Below are positions 34,866 through 45,301 of a stretch of DNA of 64,000 nt, in pieces. The notes below the pieces were generated by a model, which was not told where the DNA came from, searched no databases, and was given only the letters and a program-made list of their open reading frames with translations. The translations under genes were made by a program, and so were the position numbers. Numbering within the stretch: the first letter of the stretch is position 1; every line of letters begins with the position of its first letter. Location: assembly GCA_947643715.1 (NCBI GenBank), contig CANRXB010000008.1, forward strand, positions 1 through 64,000. The letters run 5' to 3'. The stretch is from an uncultured bacterium (GTDB lineage: Bacteria; Bacillota; Clostridia; Oscillospirales; Oscillospiraceae).

Positions 34866-36332
34866 TCACTTCTTGGCGGCCGCGGGCTCTTTCGCCTCGC
34901 TCTGCGCGGGGGCGCTGGCGTCCTTCACCGCGCCGTTGATGGTGCGCTCGCCCGCCTGCTTGGCGTGCTTGGCCACCTCGGCCTTGTTCTTGGGGCTGCG
35001 CATGATCACGGCCGGGCCCTGGACGCAGCCGCCCTGACAGGCCATGCCCTCGATGAAGTTCTCCGGCAGCAGGCCCTTGGACATCTTCAGCAGGGCGATC
35101 TTGCATTCCTCGATGCCGCTGCACGGCAGGGTGCGGGCCTCCACGGCGCTGCCCTTCTCCTTCAGCGCCTGGCCCACCGCCGCCGCCACGCCGCCGCCGG
35201 CGGCGAAGCTGCGGCCGAAGCCGCTGGCATGGTCCAGGGGGAGCTCCTTCATCTTGGAAAGCTCGATGCCCTTGGCCGTGAGCATGGCGTACAGCTCTTC
35301 GAAGGTGATGGTCAGGTCGATGGCGGCGCGGGTGCGGCCGAGCTGGAACTCCCGCTTCTTGGCCACGCAGGGGCCGATGAACACCACCTTGGCCAAGGGG
35401 TCGCGGTCCTTGATGTGCCGGCCCAGCATCACCATGGGGGAGGGGGTGTGGGACACGAGATGGGCCTGGTCCGGCATGTGCTTCTCCACGAAGGCCACGA
35501 ATGCGGGACAGCAGGAGGAGGTCATGGGTTCGCCGCCCCGCTCCTCGAACTCAGCGGCCTCGTGCACGGCGGTGAGGTCCGCCCCCAGGGCCACCTCGGC
35601 CACGTCATAGAAGCCCATCTCTTTGAGGGCCGCGGCCATCTGGCCGGGAGTGCCCTCGAACTGGCCGACGAAGGAGGGGGCCAGGGCGGCGTAGACGTGG
35701 TAGCCCCACTTGTCCGCGCCCATGAGGAGCTGGATGACGTCCACGATGTAGGATTTGTCCATGATGGCGCCGAAGGGGCACTGCACCACGCACTCGCCGC
35801 AGGCGATGCACTTGTTCACGTCGATGCTGGCCTTGCGGTCAGGGCCCATGGTGATGGCCTTCACCGGGCAGCCGCGCTCGCAGGGGCGCATGTTCTTGGT
35901 GATCGCGCCATAGGGGCAGGCGGCCACACATTTGCCGCACAGGATGCACTTGGAGTGGTCGATGACGGAGCGGTGGTCCTGGATGGTGATGGCCCCCTTG
36001 GGGCAAGCCTCGGCGCAGCGGTGGGCGATGCAGCCGCGGCAGGTGGGGCCCACGCTGATCTCGGTGACGGGGCACTCGTCACAGGCGATGGGCAGCACCT
36101 CCACCATGGCGGGGTTGGCCCGGTCGCCGCCCATGGCCATCTTCACCCGGCTACCGATGATGGCCCGCTCCTTGTAGATACAGCAGCGCATCTGGGCCTC
36201 GGGACCGGGGATGATCTGCTCGGGGATGTCCATGACCTCGGCGCTCTGGAGCTTGTCGTTCCAGGCCAGGCGGGCCACGGCGGTAAGTACCTTGTCCTTC
36301 AGCTCCTGGACGGAAGTTTCGTAATGACGCAT
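34866..36332 (-). CDS. Monomeric [FeFe]-hydrogenase with ferredoxin-type clusters
   Basis: 488 residues. The N-terminal half holds several [4Fe-4S] motifs ('CRGCIAHRCAEACPKGA', 'CILCGKCVAACPYGA', 'CIACGECVVQCPFGA'). The C-terminal half is the H-cluster domain with variant signatures: L1 'TSSCCPAF', L2 'IGPCVAKKREF', L3 'MACQGGCVQGP'. All four H-cluster cysteines appear present, but the residues around them differ from the classic TSCCPxW / MPCxxKxxE / MACPGGC set, as in the less-studied clostridial group B-like enzymes. An Ala/Glu/Lys-rich tail ends the protein. Function could be hydrogen evolution from ferredoxin or hydrogen sensing. ATG 36332 follows GGAGGAG. Confidence 0.88.
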   Translation of the reverse strand: MRHYETSVQELKDKVLTAVARLAWNDKLQSAEVMDIPEQIIPGPEAQMRCCIYKERAIIGSRVKMAMGGDRANPAMVEVLPIACDECPVTEISVGPTCRGCIAHRCAEACPKGAITIQDHRSVIDHSKCILCGKCVAACPYGAITKNMRPCERGCPVKAITMGPDRKASIDVNKCIACGECVVQCPFGAIMDKSYIVDVIQLLMGADKWGYHVYAALAPSFVGQFEGTPGQMAAALKEMGFYDVAEVALGADLTAVHEAAEFEERGGEPMTSSCCPAFVAFVEKHMPDQAHLVSHTPSPMVMLGRHIKDRDPLAKVVFIGPCVAKKREFQLGRTRAAIDLTITFEELYAMLTAKGIELSKMKELPLDHASGFGRSFAAGGGVAAAVGQALKEKGSAVEARTLPCSGIEECKIALLKMSKGLLPENFIEGMACQGGCVQGPAVIMRSPKNKAEVAKHAKQAGERTINGAVKDASAPAQSEAKEPAAAKK

Positions 36333-36402
36333 GGCAGCTCCTCCTCTGATGTATTGACGATGATGACTCGTTAAAAAATTGTCATTTCTTTCTCGATTAC
36401 GA

Positions 36403-36431
36403 ATTATATCGTGTATCTTCCCTCGCGTCAA
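36403..36431 (-). promoter_or_regulatory. Promoter of the hydrogenase gene
   Basis: Minus strand TTGACG (36426-36431), 17 bases, TATAAT (36403-36408). The 36333-36704 gap otherwise contains only leaders and the next promoter. Confidence 0.88.
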
Positions 36432-36596
36432 GGCATAAAGCGACAGATCTTATGATAAAATGATCGGTGGATCTGGTAAGAGCCGGATATGGCCCTCCAG
36501 GGTCCCGCGCCCGCCGGGGAGGAGGGGAGGGGGGACGGACGATCCTGCCCCAAGAAGCGGGACGGGCCGGGAAGGGGCGCGGCAGGCTGTTTTCCC

Positions 36597-36625
36597 TTGA
36601 CATCGGCACCTCGATATGCTATGGT
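36597..36625 (+). promoter_or_regulatory. Promoter of the DUF624-like gene
   Basis: TTGACA (36597-36602), 17 bases, TGC-TATGGT (36620-36625), an extended -10. Confidence 0.7.
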
Positions 36626-36704
36626 TTTTTCAAAGGATACAGCGTGTCCGGCCGGAGGCCGGGGGCCTCCTCCGGACCCGCTGAGACGAAGGAGGGCGGA
36701 GGCT

Positions 36705-37469
36705 GTGGGGCTGTTCCCCAGGTTCGACCCGGACGGCCCTGATGCGCCCCGAAAGACCGGACGGCCCCGGCTGTGGGAGCTGGCCGGCCGGTACGTGTGG
36801 AACGATCTCCGGGCGGGCTTCCTGGCCCTGATCGGGTGCTTGCCCTTCGCCGCGGGGCTGATCTTCTCCTGCGGGGCCCATTCCTTGGCCGCGGCGCCGG
36901 TGCTGGGGCTCATCGGAGGGGCTGTGGCCGGGCCGGAGCTGTGCTGCCTGGCGGACACCATCCTGCGGGGCCTGCGGGACGAACAGGGCCCCTGGTGGCG
37001 GGCCTACCGCAAGGCGTGGACGCGCAGCGCGCGGGCCGCCCTGCTGCCCGGCGCTTTGGGCGGGGGACTGCTGTCCACGCAGGTGTTCGTCCTGGTCCAT
37101 GCCCAGGTGCTCCAGGTCGATGCGGTGGCAGGGACCGCGCTGGTGCTGGGGATGCTGCTCCTGCTGGGGCTGTCCCTCTATCTGTGGCCGCAGATGGCGC
37201 TGATGGACCTGTCTCTGGGCCAGCTCATCAAGAATTCTGTTTTGCTGTTCATTGGGCAGCTCCCCAGGAGCGCGGCGGCGGTGGCGCTCCTGACGGCGTA
37301 CATCGTGGTCTCGCTGCGGTTCTTCGCCGTGGCGCTCAGCCTGCTGCCCGTTACCAACCTCTGGCTGCCGGCACTGCCGGCGCTGCTGCTCATCTATCCG
37401 GGGCTGGACGAGGCGTTCGGGATCGGAGCGGAGTCCCGGGCGGACCGAGAGCCTCCGGAGGACGGATAG
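36705..37469 (+). CDS. DUF624/YesL-like membrane protein
   Basis: 254 residues with about six hydrophobic segments. 'RYVWNDLRAGFLALIGCLPF' followed by 'WWRAYRKAWTRSARAALLP' resembles the DUF624 (YesL) pattern, a family often found near sugar-utilisation genes; here it precedes the sugar-ABC ATPase. Start GTG 36705 has AAGGAGG nine bases upstream; the much longer open frame is not supported by its N-terminal composition. Confidence 0.65.
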   Translation: MGLFPRFDPDGPDAPRKTGRPRLWELAGRYVWNDLRAGFLALIGCLPFAAGLIFSCGAHSLAAAPVLGLIGGAVAGPELCCLADTILRGLRDEQGPWWRAYRKAWTRSARAALLPGALGGGLLSTQVFVLVHAQVLQVDAVAGTALVLGMLLLLGLSLYLWPQMALMDLSLGQLIKNSVLLFIGQLPRSAAAVALLTAYIVVSLRFFAVALSLLPVTNLWLPALPALLLIYPGLDEAFGIGAESRADREPPEDG

Positions 37470-37716
37470 TCTTTGCCCCACCTGTCTCGATGGACCTGGC
37501 GGCGTCGGCCGCCTTTCCATACCAGCGCTTTCGGGCGCGAGTCGACGGGCCGCGCGCTACTCCATCACAATAGTGCGCGGCACTGAAAAAAAGGAGGAAG
37601 AACCACCGCTTCGGCTTGCGGTGCGGCAGTGTGGAGACCTGTCGCAAGGTCCCGGGGACCCAGCGCCCCGGGGCGAGGTGGAGATGGCGGAGGCCGCTCC
37701 ATCAAAGCCGGGTACT

Positions 37717-38904
<1,188 letters not shown>

Positions 38905-38923
38905 TCGGAACAAGGAACGAAAC

Positions 38924-38961
38924 GGCCCGCAGACCTGGATGGAGGTCTGCGGGCCCCTTTT
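38924..38961 (+). terminator. Terminator of the sugar-ABC ATPase gene
   Basis: Perfect stem GGCCCGCAGACCT / AGGTCTGCGGGCC with a six-base loop and TTTT. Confidence 0.92.
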
Positions 38962-39063
38962 CGTCTCGAGCGGGCCCTCTGCGGGCCGGACGTGCCTCTG
39001 GGCGGGATCGATGCGGGGGCGCTCCCCGCCGAGAGCGCCGTACCGAGCTATGACGGCATGGAC

Positions 39064-39096
39064 GGGCCCCGCAGGCCGTCTCGGCCTGCGGGGCCC
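39064..39096 (-). terminator. Terminator-like hairpin after malQ
   Basis: Perfect stem GGGCCCCGCAGGCC / GGCCTGCGGGGCCC with a five-base loop, eleven bases past the malQ stop; no clear T-run. Confidence 0.65.
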
Positions 39097-39106
39097 GCTG
39101 TCTATG

Positions 39107-40648
39107 TCATTTTTCCGTGGCCTCGGGCGCCTCGCCGGCCGGAGCCTTGGGTTTGGCCTTGGTCTTAGGCTTGGGCAGCCGCTGGTAGACCTTCGTCTCC
39201 CGGCGCAGCCGCCGGGCCAGGGCCGGGGTGAACACGCCGGGCAGGGCCCGCCACTTCCAGTTCTCCCCAAGCGTGGAGGGGACGTTCATGCGCGCCTCGC
39301 TGCCCAGGCCCAACAGGTCCTGGGCCTGCATCACGGCAAGGGCGGCGGGGGAGGCCCAGGCCGCACGCATCATCCCCCAGTGGTAGCCCTCCCGGCTGGT
39401 GAGCCGGAGGTATTCCTTGGCGTAGGCCACGTCCTTCCGGGGGGCGCTGGCCATCCAGCCCTGGATGGTGTCGTTGTCATGGGTGCCGGTGTACACCACG
39501 CAGTGCGGGGGATAGCAGTGGGGCAGGTAGTCGCTGCCGTCGTCCCGGCTGTCGAAGGCGAACTCCAGCACCTTCATGCCGGGGAAGCCCGTGTCCTCCA
39601 GCAGCTTGCGCACCGAATCGGTGAGGAAGCCCAGGTCCTCGGCGATGATGTCCCGCCGGCCCAGCTCCCGCTCCACGGTCCGGAAGAAGTCCAGGCCGGG
39701 GCCGGGACGCCAGCGGCCGTTGCGGGCGGTGTCGTCCCCGTAGGGGATGGCGTAATAGGCGTCGAAGCCCCGGAAGTGGTCGATGCGCAGCACATCGTAG
39801 ATGGTGAACTGGAACGCGATGCGCTTGAGCCACCAGCGGTAGCCGTCCCGCTTCATCCGGTCCCAGCGGAACAAGGGGTTGCCCCAGAGCTGGCCGTCGG
39901 CGGAGAAGCCGTCGGGAGGACAGCCCGCCACCTCGGTGGGGATGCCGTGCTCGTCCAATTGGAACTGGTCCGGCTCGGCCCACACGTCGGCGCTGTCGCC
40001 GGACACGTAGATGGGGATGTCGCCGATGATATATACGCCCTTTCCGTTGGCGTAGGCCTTCAGGGCCTCCCACTGACGGAAGAACAGGAACTGCACCGCT
40101 TTCCAGAACTGGACCTCGTCGGCCAGCTCCCGCTTGGCGTTGGAAAGGGCGCGGGCCTGGCGCAGCCGGATCTCCTCGGGCCAGGTGGACCAGGACGCGC
40201 CGCCGTGCCGGTCCTTCAGGGCCATGAACAGGGCATAGTCGTCCAGCCAGCCCGAAGCCTTGCAGAACGCGGTATACCCGGCGGGCGGATCGGCCAGCAG
40301 CCGCTGGGCGGCTTTTTTCAGCACAGGGTAGCGGGTGGTGTACATCAGGCCGTAGTCCACCCTGGACGGATCGTCCCCCCAGTCCAGGCCCTGGTATTCC
40401 TCGGGCTGCAAGAGGCCGTCCGCCGCCAGATCGTCCAGGTCGATGAGGTAGGGGTTCCCGGCGTAGGAGGAGAAGGACTGGTAAGGGGAGTCGCCGTAGC
40501 TGGTGGGGCAGATCGGCAGGAGCTGCCAGCAGGTCTGCCCCCCGGCGGCGAGGAAGTCCGCGAACTCCCGGGCGGCGGCGCCCAATGTGCCGATGCCATA
40601 GGGAGAAGGCAGAGAGGAGACGGGCATCAGGATGCCGGAACATCTCAT
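39107..40648 (-). CDS. malQ: 4-alpha-glucanotransferase (amylomaltase)
   Basis: 513-residue GH77 enzyme that disproportionates maltodextrins. It opens 'SGILMPVSSLPSPYGIGTLG' and has 'PICPTSYGDSPYQSFSSYAG', the nucleophile region 'VLRIDHFRGFDAYYAIP', the acid/base region 'DIIAEDLGFLTDSVRKLL' and 'VVYTGTHDNDTIQGW', all conserved GH77 blocks. A short Lys/Ala-rich tail follows. Start ATG 40648 overlaps the lacI stop (ATGA) and has AAGGTGG upstream, so it is coupled to the regulator. Confidence 0.95.
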   Translation of the reverse strand: MRCSGILMPVSSLPSPYGIGTLGAAAREFADFLAAGGQTCWQLLPICPTSYGDSPYQSFSSYAGNPYLIDLDDLAADGLLQPEEYQGLDWGDDPSRVDYGLMYTTRYPVLKKAAQRLLADPPAGYTAFCKASGWLDDYALFMALKDRHGGASWSTWPEEIRLRQARALSNAKRELADEVQFWKAVQFLFFRQWEALKAYANGKGVYIIGDIPIYVSGDSADVWAEPDQFQLDEHGIPTEVAGCPPDGFSADGQLWGNPLFRWDRMKRDGYRWWLKRIAFQFTIYDVLRIDHFRGFDAYYAIPYGDDTARNGRWRPGPGLDFFRTVERELGRRDIIAEDLGFLTDSVRKLLEDTGFPGMKVLEFAFDSRDDGSDYLPHCYPPHCVVYTGTHDNDTIQGWMASAPRKDVAYAKEYLRLTSREGYHWGMMRAAWASPAALAVMQAQDLLGLGSEARMNVPSTLGENWKWRALPGVFTPALARRLRRETKVYQRLPKPKTKAKPKAPAGEAPEATEK

Positions 40649-41727
40649 GAGGGGTCCCACCTTTCATGGAGTCTGCCGCCCTCATTGGGACGGGCGGTCT
40701 CTCCGTTCGGATTTTGGATCCAGGCTCGGGGAGGAGCCACGCTCTCCCCGGGGAGGAGCTGGAAGGGCGCCACGCTGTGGACAGGGGGGCGCCTGCGCTG
40801 GAGGCCGCCCAGCAGGAGGTCCACCCCCTGCTCCGCCAGCCGCTGGGTGTCCTGGCGCACGGTGGTCAGCCGGGGGACGCAGAACCGGGACAGGAGGATG
40901 CCGTCGAACCCCACCACGGACACGTCGCCGGGCACCTGACGCCCCAGGTCCCGGATGGCCCGGATCGCACCGATCGCCATCACGTCGCTGATGCAGAACA
41001 GGGCGGTGAGCTCCGGGCAGCGCGCCAGCAGGCGTTTGGTGGTGTCGTAGGCGTCCGTGAAGGAGTAGCGGCAGGGCTCGCACCGCTGAGCGTCGAAGGG
41101 CAGGCCGAGCCGATCGAAGGCCCGCTGGCAGCCCTGGACCCGGCGGTAGCCGATCTGAGTGCAGGACCAGTTGCCGCCCAGCACGCCGATGTGCCTGTGG
41201 CCCCGGTCCGCCAGGAAGCGGATGACCTGATAGGCCGCCTCTTCGTCGTCGGTGGTGACGGAGGAGAGGTTGGGGAAGGGGAGCTCGCTGGCGGAGTTGG
41301 TGAGCAGCACGCAGGGCACGGAGATGTGCCCGAACTGCGCCTGGAAATACTCCAAGTCGCCCCCCAGGAACAGGATGCCCAGGGGCTTTCGTTCCCGGCA
41401 GAGCCGGAGGGCATAGGCCACCTCGTTGGCGTCCTCGTCCAGATAATAGACGGCGGCGTCCCGGCCCGCGTCCTGCAAGAGCTGCTGGCAGCGTTCCACC
41501 AGGTCGGCGAAGAGCATGTTCATGGTGCCCTTGACGATGATGGCGATGGAGGTGCTGGACGGCTGCTTGAGATGCTTGGCGTTGGCGTTGGGCTGGAAGC
41601 CCTGCTCGGCCACCACGGCCAGCACCTTGCGGCGGGTCTCCTGGGACACGTCCGGGTGGTCGTTGAGCACCCGGGACACGGTGGCCACGCCTACGCCGGA
41701 CAGACGGGCGATATCCTTGATGGTCAT
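40645..41727 (-). CDS. LacI-family transcriptional regulator of malQ
   Basis: 360 residues: 'MTIKDIARLSGVGVATVSRV' is the LacI helix-turn-helix with hinge 'NANAKHLKQPSSTSIAII', followed by a periplasmic-binding-protein-like sensor domain ('GFDGILLSRFCVPRLTTVRQ'). Directly upstream of and overlapping malQ, so it probably senses a malto-oligosaccharide or related sugar. Confidence 0.92.
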   Translation of the reverse strand: MTIKDIARLSGVGVATVSRVLNDHPDVSQETRRKVLAVVAEQGFQPNANAKHLKQPSSTSIAIIVKGTMNMLFADLVERCQQLLQDAGRDAAVYYLDEDANEVAYALRLCRERKPLGILFLGGDLEYFQAQFGHISVPCVLLTNSASELPFPNLSSVTTDDEEAAYQVIRFLADRGHRHIGVLGGNWSCTQIGYRRVQGCQRAFDRLGLPFDAQRCEPCRYSFTDAYDTTKRLLARCPELTALFCISDVMAIGAIRAIRDLGRQVPGDVSVVGFDGILLSRFCVPRLTTVRQDTQRLAEQGVDLLLGGLQRRRPPVHSVAPFQLLPGESVAPPRAWIQNPNGETARPNEGGRLHERWDPS

Positions 41728-41754
41728 TCGCGCCCCTCCCCTCCTGACCGAATC

Positions 41755-41783
41755 ATTTTACCCTTTCAGTGCCAAAGCCGCAA
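41755..41783 (-). promoter_or_regulatory. Promoter of lacI-malQ
   Basis: Minus strand TTGCGG (41778-41783), 17 bases, TAAAAT (41755-41760), just upstream of the regulator start. Confidence 0.7.
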
Positions 41784-41893
41784 CCCCTTTTTCGATATTT
41801 TTCTCTCGGCCGCGCCCTTGCTGGGGGGATCTGCCGCTCTGCGCGATCTTTCGTGGGGGGTCTCCAGGCCGATGAGGTGGGTCCCATAGCGCG

Positions 41894-41930
41894 AAAAAGA
41901 TCCCCCGGCTCCCAACGAGGGGCCGGGGGA
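41894..41930 (-). terminator. Terminator of lexA
   Basis: Stem of TCCCCCGGC with GCCGGGGGA, followed on the minus strand by TCTTTTTCG. Confidence 0.85.
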
Positions 41931-41946
41931 CGAGAGGACAGAGACG

Positions 41947-42546
41947 TCAATAGCGGCGGACGACGGCCACGACCCGGCCCAGGATGGAGCAGCCGGTGCC
42001 GTCGATGGGCTGATACTCCGGGCTGGAGTTCTCGGGATAGAGCCAGATGTGGCCGCCGTCCCGGCGGAAGGTCTTGACGGTGGCCTCGTCTCCGAACAAG
42101 GCCACGACGATGTCGCCGTTCAGGGCCACGGACTGCTGGTGGACGATCACCAGGTCGCCGGGGAGTATGCCCGCGTCGAGCATGGACTCCCCGCGCACCT
42201 TCAGAGCGAAGTGTTCTCCGCTCAGGCCGTTGGTGTCGAAGGTGAGGTACTCCTCGATGTTCTCTTGGGCCAGGATGGGACTGCCCGCCGCGACATAGCC
42301 CAGCAGGGGGACCTGGTCCTTGCGGTCGTATTTGGGCGCGGTGATGGTGATGGCCCGAGTCTTGCCCTCGGCCTGGGCGATGACGCCGGCTTCCCGCAAG
42401 CCCTTCATATGGAAATGGACGGTGGCGGGGGATTTCAGCCCGATGGCTTCGGCGATCTCGCGCACGGAGGGGGGATAACCGTGTTCCTCTGAGAAAGCCA
42501 GGATGTAGTCATAGATTTGCTGCTGTTTCTGGGTCAGTTTAGCCAT
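41947..42546 (-). CDS. lexA: SOS repressor LexA
   Basis: 199 residues. N-terminal winged helix 'YPPSVREIAEAIGLKSPATV', cleavage site Ala-Gly in 'GYVAAGSPILAQ', catalytic serine in 'VRGESMLDAGI' and lysine in 'ATVKTFRRDG'. RecA-stimulated self-cleavage induces SOS genes. Start ATG 42546 with GGAG eight bases upstream. Confidence 0.97.
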   Translation of the reverse strand: MAKLTQKQQQIYDYILAFSEEHGYPPSVREIAEAIGLKSPATVHFHMKGLREAGVIAQAEGKTRAITITAPKYDRKDQVPLLGYVAAGSPILAQENIEEYLTFDTNGLSGEHFALKVRGESMLDAGILPGDLVIVHQQSVALNGDIVVALFGDEATVKTFRRDGGHIWLYPENSSPEYQPIDGTGCSILGRVVAVVRRY

Positions 42547-42637
42547 GGCACATGCTCCTTCCAAAAGTCGTCCCAGGCGGTGGGGACGCTGAACGTTTCT
42601 GGCTATGCAGTGACAGGGGCGTTGGATCTTCCCCTAT

Positions 42638-42676
42638 ATCATATCATAGGATGTTCGAAATGTCAAACGTTCGTTC
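42638..42676 (-). promoter_or_regulatory. lexA promoter with candidate LexA box
   Basis: Minus strand TTGACA (42661-42666), 17 bases, TATGAT (42638-42643). Overlapping the -35 is GAACGAACGTTT (42665-42676), one mismatch from the Gram-positive GAAC-N4-GTTC operator, fitting autoregulation. It also touches the stop codon of the upstream gene. Confidence 0.7.
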
Positions 42677-43362
42677 TAAGTTTTTTCCAGTTTGGAGTGG
42701 ACGCCCTCAGAGCGCCTCGACCGGGTGAGATCGAACACGATGAGGCCGGCGCAGCCCGATATGAGGAGGACGAGGATGAGCACGGCGCAGTTGCGGAAGA
42801 ACGCCTGAGGCAGGATGGTGATGATCTGGTCCACGGCGGGGTCGAACAGCCAGTCGTCCTTGCCGGGGAAGAACAGGGCGTGGAACGCCACGAAGGCCCG
42901 GTCGAAGTCCAGAGCGGCCAGGACCCCTATGGTCAGGAAGGCGCTGCCCAGCCCGGCCCCCGCCCAAAAGGCGGGGCCGCGGCCCAGCAGGAGCGCGGGC
43001 CGCTGCCGTCCCCGGAGGGTGAGGACGGCCAGCGCCGCAAGCAGCCCCAAGGCGCAGGCCAGCGCCTGGAGGTCGAACTGGAAGAGGGAGCGCACGTCGG
43101 TGAAGTGGCTCTTCCCGCTGTCCGACCAGCGCAGCACGCCAGTGGAGAAGTCCTCGGCCCCGAGGCAGTAATCCAGCATCTCGTCATAGGCGGTGCGGAT
43201 CTCCTCCCAGGTGAGGCCGGTGGAACGCTCCAGCTCCAACGGGCCGATGTGGGCGTAATAGAAGGGGCGGCACAGGATGGGCACGGCGATGGCGGCGCAC
43301 AGCAGCGCCAAGGCCATGACGGCGGAGAGGAACACGGTGAGCGGCTTACTGGTGGTTTTCAT
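42676..43362 (-). CDS. TIGR01906/DUF1461-family membrane protein
   Basis: 228 residues, about five hydrophobic segments. 'FHALFFPGKDDWLFDPAVDQ' and 'ITILPQAFFRNCAVLIL' match the conserved core of this uncharacterised integral-membrane family of Firmicutes. Overlaps the end of the yhhN-like gene by 17 bases; last gene of the dus operon. Confidence 0.82.
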   Translation of the reverse strand: MKTTSKPLTVFLSAVMALALLCAAIAVPILCRPFYYAHIGPLELERSTGLTWEEIRTAYDEMLDYCLGAEDFSTGVLRWSDSGKSHFTDVRSLFQFDLQALACALGLLAALAVLTLRGRQRPALLLGRGPAFWAGAGLGSAFLTIGVLAALDFDRAFVAFHALFFPGKDDWLFDPAVDQIITILPQAFFRNCAVLILVLLISGCAGLIVFDLTRSRRSEGVHSKLEKT

Positions 43363-44020
43363 GAGCTTCCTCCTTTTCGGGCAGGGCGGACAGGGCGATG
43401 AGGACCTGAGAGGGCAGGTAGAACAGCCACATCCCCACCGATACGGCGTGATACAGGACGGGATCGGTCACCGGGGCGTTGAACAGCCCCACGCACAGAT
43501 CGCACCCGGCGAACAGCGTCAGGCCCAGGGCGGACCGCCGCCAGCGGTGGCCCGGAAGGGTCCAGGAGAGGGCGGCGTTGACCAGGAGCTGGGCGTAATA
43601 CACCGCGGCCAGCAGCTCCAGCGCAGCGGCCAGCCCCAGGGCCCACACCGCCAGCCCGGCCGCCCCGGCCAGACCGGCCCGGAGGGGCCATGCGCTGCCC
43701 GCCCCGGCGCGGCGCAGCCGGACGAGGTAGATGCCCTGGACGCCCAGGAACAGGGCGACGCCCAGGACGAGGTGGTCCCCACGGACCAGCAGGAACCAGT
43801 CTGCGGCTGCGGTGAGGGCCAGGGCGGCGGGGACCAGACGGTCCCCGCCCCGCGTGGCCCACAGCAGAGCGAACGCCAGACACAGCAGGATGCCGGCGTA
43901 TTTGATCGGGATGGTCCGACCGCCCCGGCCGGTGAGGTCCAGGAAGAGGAACGCGGCATACAGCGGCGCTTCCACCGCGAGGAAGGCCGCGGCGGACCGG
44001 GGCAGGCGGCGCTCAGCCAT
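43346..44020 (-). CDS. YhhN-family membrane protein (lysoplasmalogenase-like)
   Basis: 224 residues with about eight hydrophobic segments. '[20 protein letters not shown]' and '[18 protein letters not shown]' carry the paired aspartates typical of the YhhN/TMEM86 family, whose characterised animal member hydrolyses lysoplasmalogens. Activity here is unproven. ATG 44020 overlaps the dus stop. Confidence 0.75.
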   Translation of the reverse strand: MAERRLPRSAAAFLAVEAPLYAAFLFLDLTGRGGRTIPIKYAGILLCLAFALLWATRGGDRLVPAALALTAAADWFLLVRGDHLVLGVALFLGVQGIYLVRLRRAGAGSAWPLRAGLAGAAGLAVWALGLAAALELLAAVYYAQLLVNAALSWTLPGHRWRRSALGLTLFAGCDLCVGLFNAPVTDPVLYHAVSVGMWLFYLPSQVLIALSALPEKEEAHENHQ

Positions 44021-45005
44021 CTTCGGGCCCTGGGTCGGCCAGGTCCCGCCGGATCCCGGCCAGCGTCCGATAGAACTCCTCCCGGTCTTGGACCTTGCAG
44101 GCCCGCTCCTTCCAATAGGAGGCATAGGGTACGCCCTTGAGATACCAGGCCAGATGCTTGCGCATCTCCAGGCAGGCGATCTTCTCCCCCTTTTGGTCCA
44201 GGACCAGCTCGAACTGGCGCTGGACCGTGTCCATCCGCTCGGACAAGGGGGGCGGGGACGGGACCTCTTCGCCCGCCAGGGCGGCGGCGCACCGCGCCAG
44301 CAGCCAGGGGTCGCCGAAGGCCCCCCGGCCCACCATGGCCATGTCCGCGCCGGTATAGCGCAGGATGCGCACGGCGTCCTTCGCGCTGAACACGTCCCCG
44401 TTGGCGATGACCGGGATGGACACCGCCTGCTTCACCTCCCGGATCAGGTCCCAGTTGGCGGAGCCGGAGTACATCTGGGTCTTGGTACGGCCGTGGACCG
44501 CCACAGCGGCCGCGCCCGCGTCCTCCATGCGTCGGGCGAACTCCACGCAGTTGATGCTGCCCTTGTCCCAGCCCAGGCGGAACTTCACGGTGACCGGCGT
44601 CCCGGCCGCGCCCCGGACCACCGCCCGGACCACCCGCTCCGCCTTGTCTGGGTCGCGCATGAGGGCGGAGCCGTCCCCGGAGTTGGCTATCTTGGGGACG
44701 GGGCAGCCCATGTTGATATCGATGACGTCCGCCCCGGACCGCTCCAGGGCTAAGGCGGCGCCCTTCTCCATGAAGGGCTCGTCGCTGCCGAAGATCTGGA
44801 CGGCGGCGGGGTGCTCGTCCTTCCCCAGCTCCAGCAGGACGGGGGTCTTTTTGTCGCCGTAGCACAGGGCCTTGGCGCTCACCATCTCGGACACGGTGTA
44901 ACAGCCGGACATCTCCCGGCACACGGTTCGGAAGGCCAGGTCGGTGACCCCGGCCATGGGGCCCAGGGCCAGCTTGGTGTCCAGCTCCACATTGCCGATC
45001 TTCAT
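44013..45005 (-). CDS. dus: tRNA-dihydrouridine synthase (DusB-like)
   Basis: 330 residues. FMN TIM barrel with '[17 protein letters not shown]', '[20 protein letters not shown]', the catalytic cysteine in the MGCP motif, '[11 protein letters not shown]' and '[19 protein letters not shown]'. Reduces uridine in the tRNA D-loop. First gene of dus-yhhN-TIGR01906. Confidence 0.95.
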   Translation of the reverse strand: MKIGNVELDTKLALGPMAGVTDLAFRTVCREMSGCYTVSEMVSAKALCYGDKKTPVLLELGKDEHPAAVQIFGSDEPFMEKGAALALERSGADVIDINMGCPVPKIANSGDGSALMRDPDKAERVVRAVVRGAAGTPVTVKFRLGWDKGSINCVEFARRMEDAGAAAVAVHGRTKTQMYSGSANWDLIREVKQAVSIPVIANGDVFSAKDAVRILRYTGADMAMVGRGAFGDPWLLARCAAALAGEEVPSPPPLSERMDTVQRQFELVLDQKGEKIACLEMRKHLAWYLKGVPYASYWKERACKVQDREEFYRTLAGIRRDLADPGPEDG

Positions 45006-45044
45006 ATACGGCGCTCCTCCCAGGGGGTATGATATCGATCCCCT

Positions 45045-45074
45045 ATCTTAACATATCTTGGGGCAGGAATGCAA
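45045..45074 (-). promoter_or_regulatory. Possible promoter of the dus operon
   Basis: Minus strand TTGCAT (45069-45074), 18 bases, TGT-TAAGAT (45045-45050). Confidence 0.6.
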
Positions 45075-45147
45075 GGTGCGGCAGGCATAGTCACTTTTAC
45101 CTTCCATGTCGTCAGCCTGAAGATCTGGCGATCTCACGGATCGCGGC

Positions 45148-45176
45148 TTGAAACTCAAGGCTGGTCATGATACAAT
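45148..45176 (+). promoter_or_regulatory. Promoter of the small membrane protein gene
   Basis: TTGAAA (45148-45153), 17 bases, TACAAT (45171-45176). Confidence 0.75.
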
Positions 45177-45301
45177 CGCAGTGACAGACCGGGATCTGAG
45201 GAGCGCGATGGGGGCAAGCCCGTCAGTCTGTACAAAAGTATTCACTGAAAGGGGGCATCCATACGAAAACAAGGATCCTGCGCGAACTGAAAAGCTCTTT
45301 A

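Noticed and set aside
36489-36704. N-terminal extension of the DUF624-like protein
   Set aside because: The upstream frame is Pro/Gly/Arg-rich, spans the promoter, and a GTG with a strong ribosome site at 36705 gives a normal membrane-protein start.
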